The position numbers and the translations under genes are program-made. Below, in pieces: positions 62,109-64,000 of a stretch of 64,000 nucleotides of DNA. Under the pieces are notes generated by a model. It had not been told where the DNA came from, did no database searches, and saw only the letters and a list, made by a program, of their open reading frames with translations. The number at the start of each line of letters is the position of its first letter. Within the stretch, counting starts at the first letter, position 1. Origin of the DNA: Phormidium ambiguum IAM M-71 (lineage in GTDB: Bacteria > Cyanobacteriota > Cyanobacteriia > Cyanobacteriales > Aerosakkonemataceae); assembly GCF_001904725.1 (NCBI RefSeq), contig NZ_MRCE01000014.1:125449-189448 (forward strand), in the 5' to 3' direction.

Positions 62109-62807
62109 CTAGGCTAGATCAAATAACAAAAATTCGGCAGAATTTGTTGCCTCAATAGTCACACGGTTTTGTTCGCTGATAGCAGCACCATCACCAGCTT
62201 TTAAAGGCAAATCATTGAGCATAATTTGTCCTTTAATTACTTGTATCCAAGCATGGCGTTCTGGTTCCAGGTTATGTACTACCTGTTCCCCTGGCTCAAG
62301 TACACTAGCGTAGAGATTCATATTTTGGTGAACAGTAACAGAACCATTGCGACCATCGCCAGAAGCAACTAAACGCAGTTGACCGCGCTTTTCTTCATTT
62401 GCAAACATTTTTTGTTCATAACCTGGTTTGATACCTTTTTCATTAGGTAAAATCCAAATTTGTAAAAGATGCACCAGGTCAGTTTGAGAATGATTGTACT
62501 CGCTGTGAGCAATTCCAGTTCCTGCGCTCATTCTTTGTACTTCACCAGGACGAATTACCGAACTAGTACCGAGTGTATCTTTGTGTTCTAACGCACCTTC
62601 AACCACATAAGTAATAATTTCCATGTCTCTGTGAGGATGAGTTCCAAAGCCCATTCCCGGCGCAACTCGGTCTTGATTTATTACTCGTAAATGACGAAAT
62701 CCCATAAAATTTGGGTCATAGTAAGAAGCGAAAGAAAAAGTGTGATAAGTATCAAGCCAGCCATGATTTGCGTGTCCTCTTTCTTCTGCTGGACGGATGG
62801 TAATCAT
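62109..62807 (-). CDS. pirin-family protein (quercetin 2,3-dioxygenase-like)
   Basis: Bicupin protein of 232 residues. [20 protein letters not shown] starts the first cupin, where [18 protein letters not shown] gives the metal-binding His-x-His and Glu. [15 protein letters not shown] holds the fourth ligand. The second, less conserved cupin has [15 protein letters not shown]. Bacterial relatives such as YhhW can oxidise quercetin, and some respond to quinones or oxidative stress. The divergent HxlR regulator, about 110 bp away, is the likely controller. Physiological substrate unknown. Confidence 0.92.
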   Translation of the reverse strand: MITIRPAEERGHANHGWLDTYHTFSFASYYDPNFMGFRHLRVINQDRVAPGMGFGTHPHRDMEIITYVVEGALEHKDTLGTSSVIRPGEVQRMSAGTGIAHSEYNHSQTDLVHLLQIWILPNEKGIKPGYEQKMFANEEKRGQLRLVASGDGRNGSVTVHQNMNLYASVLEPGEQVVHNLEPERHAWIQVIKGQIMLNDLPLKAGDGAAISEQNRVTIEATNSAEFLLFDLA

Positions 62808-62916
62808 AGTAATTTCCTGTTACTTACTGCGTTTTATTTCTATATCTACTTTAAACGCTATAAAGCTAAAATGAAAAGTATGCACTTTAAAGTAAGATAG
62901 TACCCAAAAAGTTACT
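62808..62916. promoter_or_regulatory. divergent pirin-hxlR promoter region with candidate operator
   Basis: A perfect palindrome, actttaaagt, is at 62884-62893, and its half actttaaa recurs at 62848-62855. HxlR-type repressors bind AT-rich inverted repeats near their own starts, so this is a candidate operator for both divergent genes. Binding is inferred only. Confidence 0.45.
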
Positions 62917-63246
62917 ATGGAAAGTTTTGATACTTCAGAAAGATTGTCTTGTTCGGTAGAAATCACCTTAAAAATAATAGGTGGACGCTGGAAAGTATTG
63001 ATTTTAAGAGAACTTTTTGTTGGTATAAAACGGTTCGGAGAACTCCACCGTGCTTTGCATGGAATTACACAAAAAATGTTAACGCAACAATTAAGAGAGT
63101 TGGAGCAAGATGGGATTATTAATCGTCATGTTTATTTACAAGTTCCGCCAAAAGTTGAGTATTCGCTGACAGAATTGGGGGAAACTTTAAAACCAATTCT
63201 TGATGCTATGCACGAATGGGGGTTGAAGTATTTAGAGAAGAGATAG
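62917..63246 (+). CDS. HxlR-family transcriptional regulator
   Basis: Winged-helix regulator of 109 residues. [20 protein letters not shown] is the family start with a conserved Cys at position 12, which in HypR/YodB-type members senses quinones or disulfide stress. [20 protein letters not shown] and [16 protein letters not shown] form the recognition and wing regions. [20 protein letters not shown] completes the fold. It is divergent from pirin and near an FMN reductase, matching known HxlR-controlled detoxification sets. It probably represses pirin and itself until oxidised (inference). Confidence 0.9.
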   Translation: MESFDTSERLSCSVEITLKIIGGRWKVLILRELFVGIKRFGELHRALHGITQKMLTQQLRELEQDGIINRHVYLQVPPKVEYSLTELGETLKPILDAMHEWGLKYLEKR

Positions 63247-63372
63247 TAATAAAGCTGGTTCTTTGTTGGAAAAACTGCGCCAAAAGTTTCACGATCTCAG
63301 CTAACCTAATCACTGTTTTAGAGTAAAATATAGTTAATATTTCCTACTCTAAACTCATGCCATAAGCTGCTT

Positions 63373-63702
63373 GTGTTTTTGCCACAGGATGCGATAATTG
63401 CAGAAGAAAAGCTAACCAAATATCTACTTGTATTACTGCCAAAAGATGATAAGTCCAAGTTCCTTGCTCAAGTGGGGTATACATTGGAAAATTGGCAGCA
63501 ACTTGAACAAGATTTACGAACTCAAGTCTTAACTCAGCCTGCTGAACTCATTGAAACTAATCGTTATGGTGAGAAATATGCTATTCGTGCGCGTCTTCGA
63601 GGAAGCAATGATGTTGAACTCAATATCCTAACTATTTGGATGGTTAAAAACGGTACAACCAGATTTGTAACCCTAGTGCCAGATAAAGGAGCTAATCTAT
63701 GA
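63373..63702 (+). CDS. DUF6883-like protein
   Basis: Protein of 109 residues with a probable GTG start at 63373; TTG codons nearby are alternatives. EKLTKYLLVLLPKDDKSKFL and VGYTLENWQQLEQDLRTQVL are followed by NRYGEKYAIRARLRGSNDVE and LNILTIWMVKNGTTRFVTLV. This looks like DUF6883, small proteins of unknown function found beside DUF4926 proteins. The next gene starts within its stop (ATGA overlap), so the two are translated together. A toxin-antitoxin-like partnership is a possibility, but not shown. Confidence 0.7.
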   Translation: MFLPQDAIIAEEKLTKYLLVLLPKDDKSKFLAQVGYTLENWQQLEQDLRTQVLTQPAELIETNRYGEKYAIRARLRGSNDVELNILTIWMVKNGTTRFVTLVPDKGANL

Positions 63703-64000
63703 AAGTAAAGTATCCTCTATTTTCTCAAGTTGCTTTAGCTGAGGATTTACCGGAATATAATCTGAAACGGGGAGATATAGGAACAATTGTAGAGCATTAT
63801 TCTATGCCTGAAGGGGAAGAAGATGGGTATAGTTTGGAAGGGTTTGATTTACCTAATGTGACAATTGAAGTGGCAGCTTCACAAATTATTTCAGTCAATC
63901 AATTGCAGCAAGAACAAATAATTTTAGCGAAACTACGTCAGTTATCTAAAACAAGGTTGCTGCAACTGGAAGACTACCTTGATTTTCTGCTGCAAAAAGA
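63699..64000 (+). CDS. DUF4926-like protein, partial at window end
   Basis: Open from the ATG at 63699, overlapping the preceding stop by 4 bases, to the end of the window (100 residues, no stop). YPLFSQVALAEDLPEYNLKR with GDIGTIVEHYSMPEGEEDGY is the compact DUF4926 core. IEVAASQIISVNQLQQEQ follows, then an extension LRQLSKTRLLQLEDYLDFL that is helical and longer than the minimal family. The 3' end is missing. Function unknown; pairing with the DUF6883-like gene is the main clue. Confidence 0.72.
   Translation, partial: MKVKYPLFSQVALAEDLPEYNLKRGDIGTIVEHYSMPEGEEDGYSLEGFDLPNVTIEVAASQIISVNQLQQEQIILAKLRQLSKTRLLQLEDYLDFLLQK

Overview
The window comes from a cyanobacterium, most likely a filamentous one. 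The HIP1 octamer GCGATCGC and its GATCG core are scattered throughout. Several proteins are typical of oxygenic phototrophs: Ycf34, a small protein with the protochlorophyllide-reductase C-terminal domain, CbiT, and PEP-CTERM surface proteins. AT-rich intergenic DNA carries the short palindromes and simple repeats usual in these genomes. No rRNA, tRNA or CRISPR array was recognised. Species cannot be assigned from the sequence alone.

Layout. 1-8200: MTA phosphorylase (mtnP), a Snf2-type helicase followed by a SWIM zinc-finger protein, a large pentapeptide-repeat protein and a small PCP_red protein. 8400-15200: a metzincin-type metalloprotease with five 159-bp FG-GAP/VCBS-like repeats, a TerB-like protein, a histone-deacetylase-family hydrolase and gyrA. 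15200-26700: lnt, then a signalling cluster. Three genes on the minus strand (hybrid kinase, REC-GGDEF-EAL, REC-kinase) face a second hybrid kinase on the plus strand. 26800-38100: tsaB, two tandem PEP-CTERM paralogues, ycf34, CCA-adding enzyme, cbiT, cdsA, a DUF2993 protein, a pseudouridine synthase, a RodZ-like protein and malQ. 38300-48500: a Nudix hydrolase, a pentapeptide-repeat/RidA fusion, a RAYT transposase between REP palindromes, carB, an unknown protein, a CHAD protein and a STAND-like ATPase joined to a degenerate GGDEF domain. 48900-56600: a phnD-phnC-phnE importer and an RND efflux pair. 56700-64000: a methyltransferase, a cyclic amidohydrolase, an Asp/Asn beta-hydroxylase-like protein, a decayed modA-modB remnant, an FMN reductase / pirin / HxlR group, and a DUF6883-DUF4926 pair that runs off the end.

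Theme. Most genes are housekeeping or general cyanobacterial genes. The notable signal is how deeply short dispersed repeats have entered coding sequence. They supply the last residues and stop of lnt, apparently the start of the CCA enzyme, sequence just ahead of the SWIM gene, the stop of the Nudix gene, and in-frame insertions in a histidine kinase, a GGDEF-EAL protein and an RND adaptor. A RAYT transposase with flanking REPs, plus three dispersed hairpins of similar design, suggests a source for one of these families. The most unusual proteins are the pentapeptide-RidA fusion and the ATPase-GGDEF protein, which has both Walker B and GGDEF altered.
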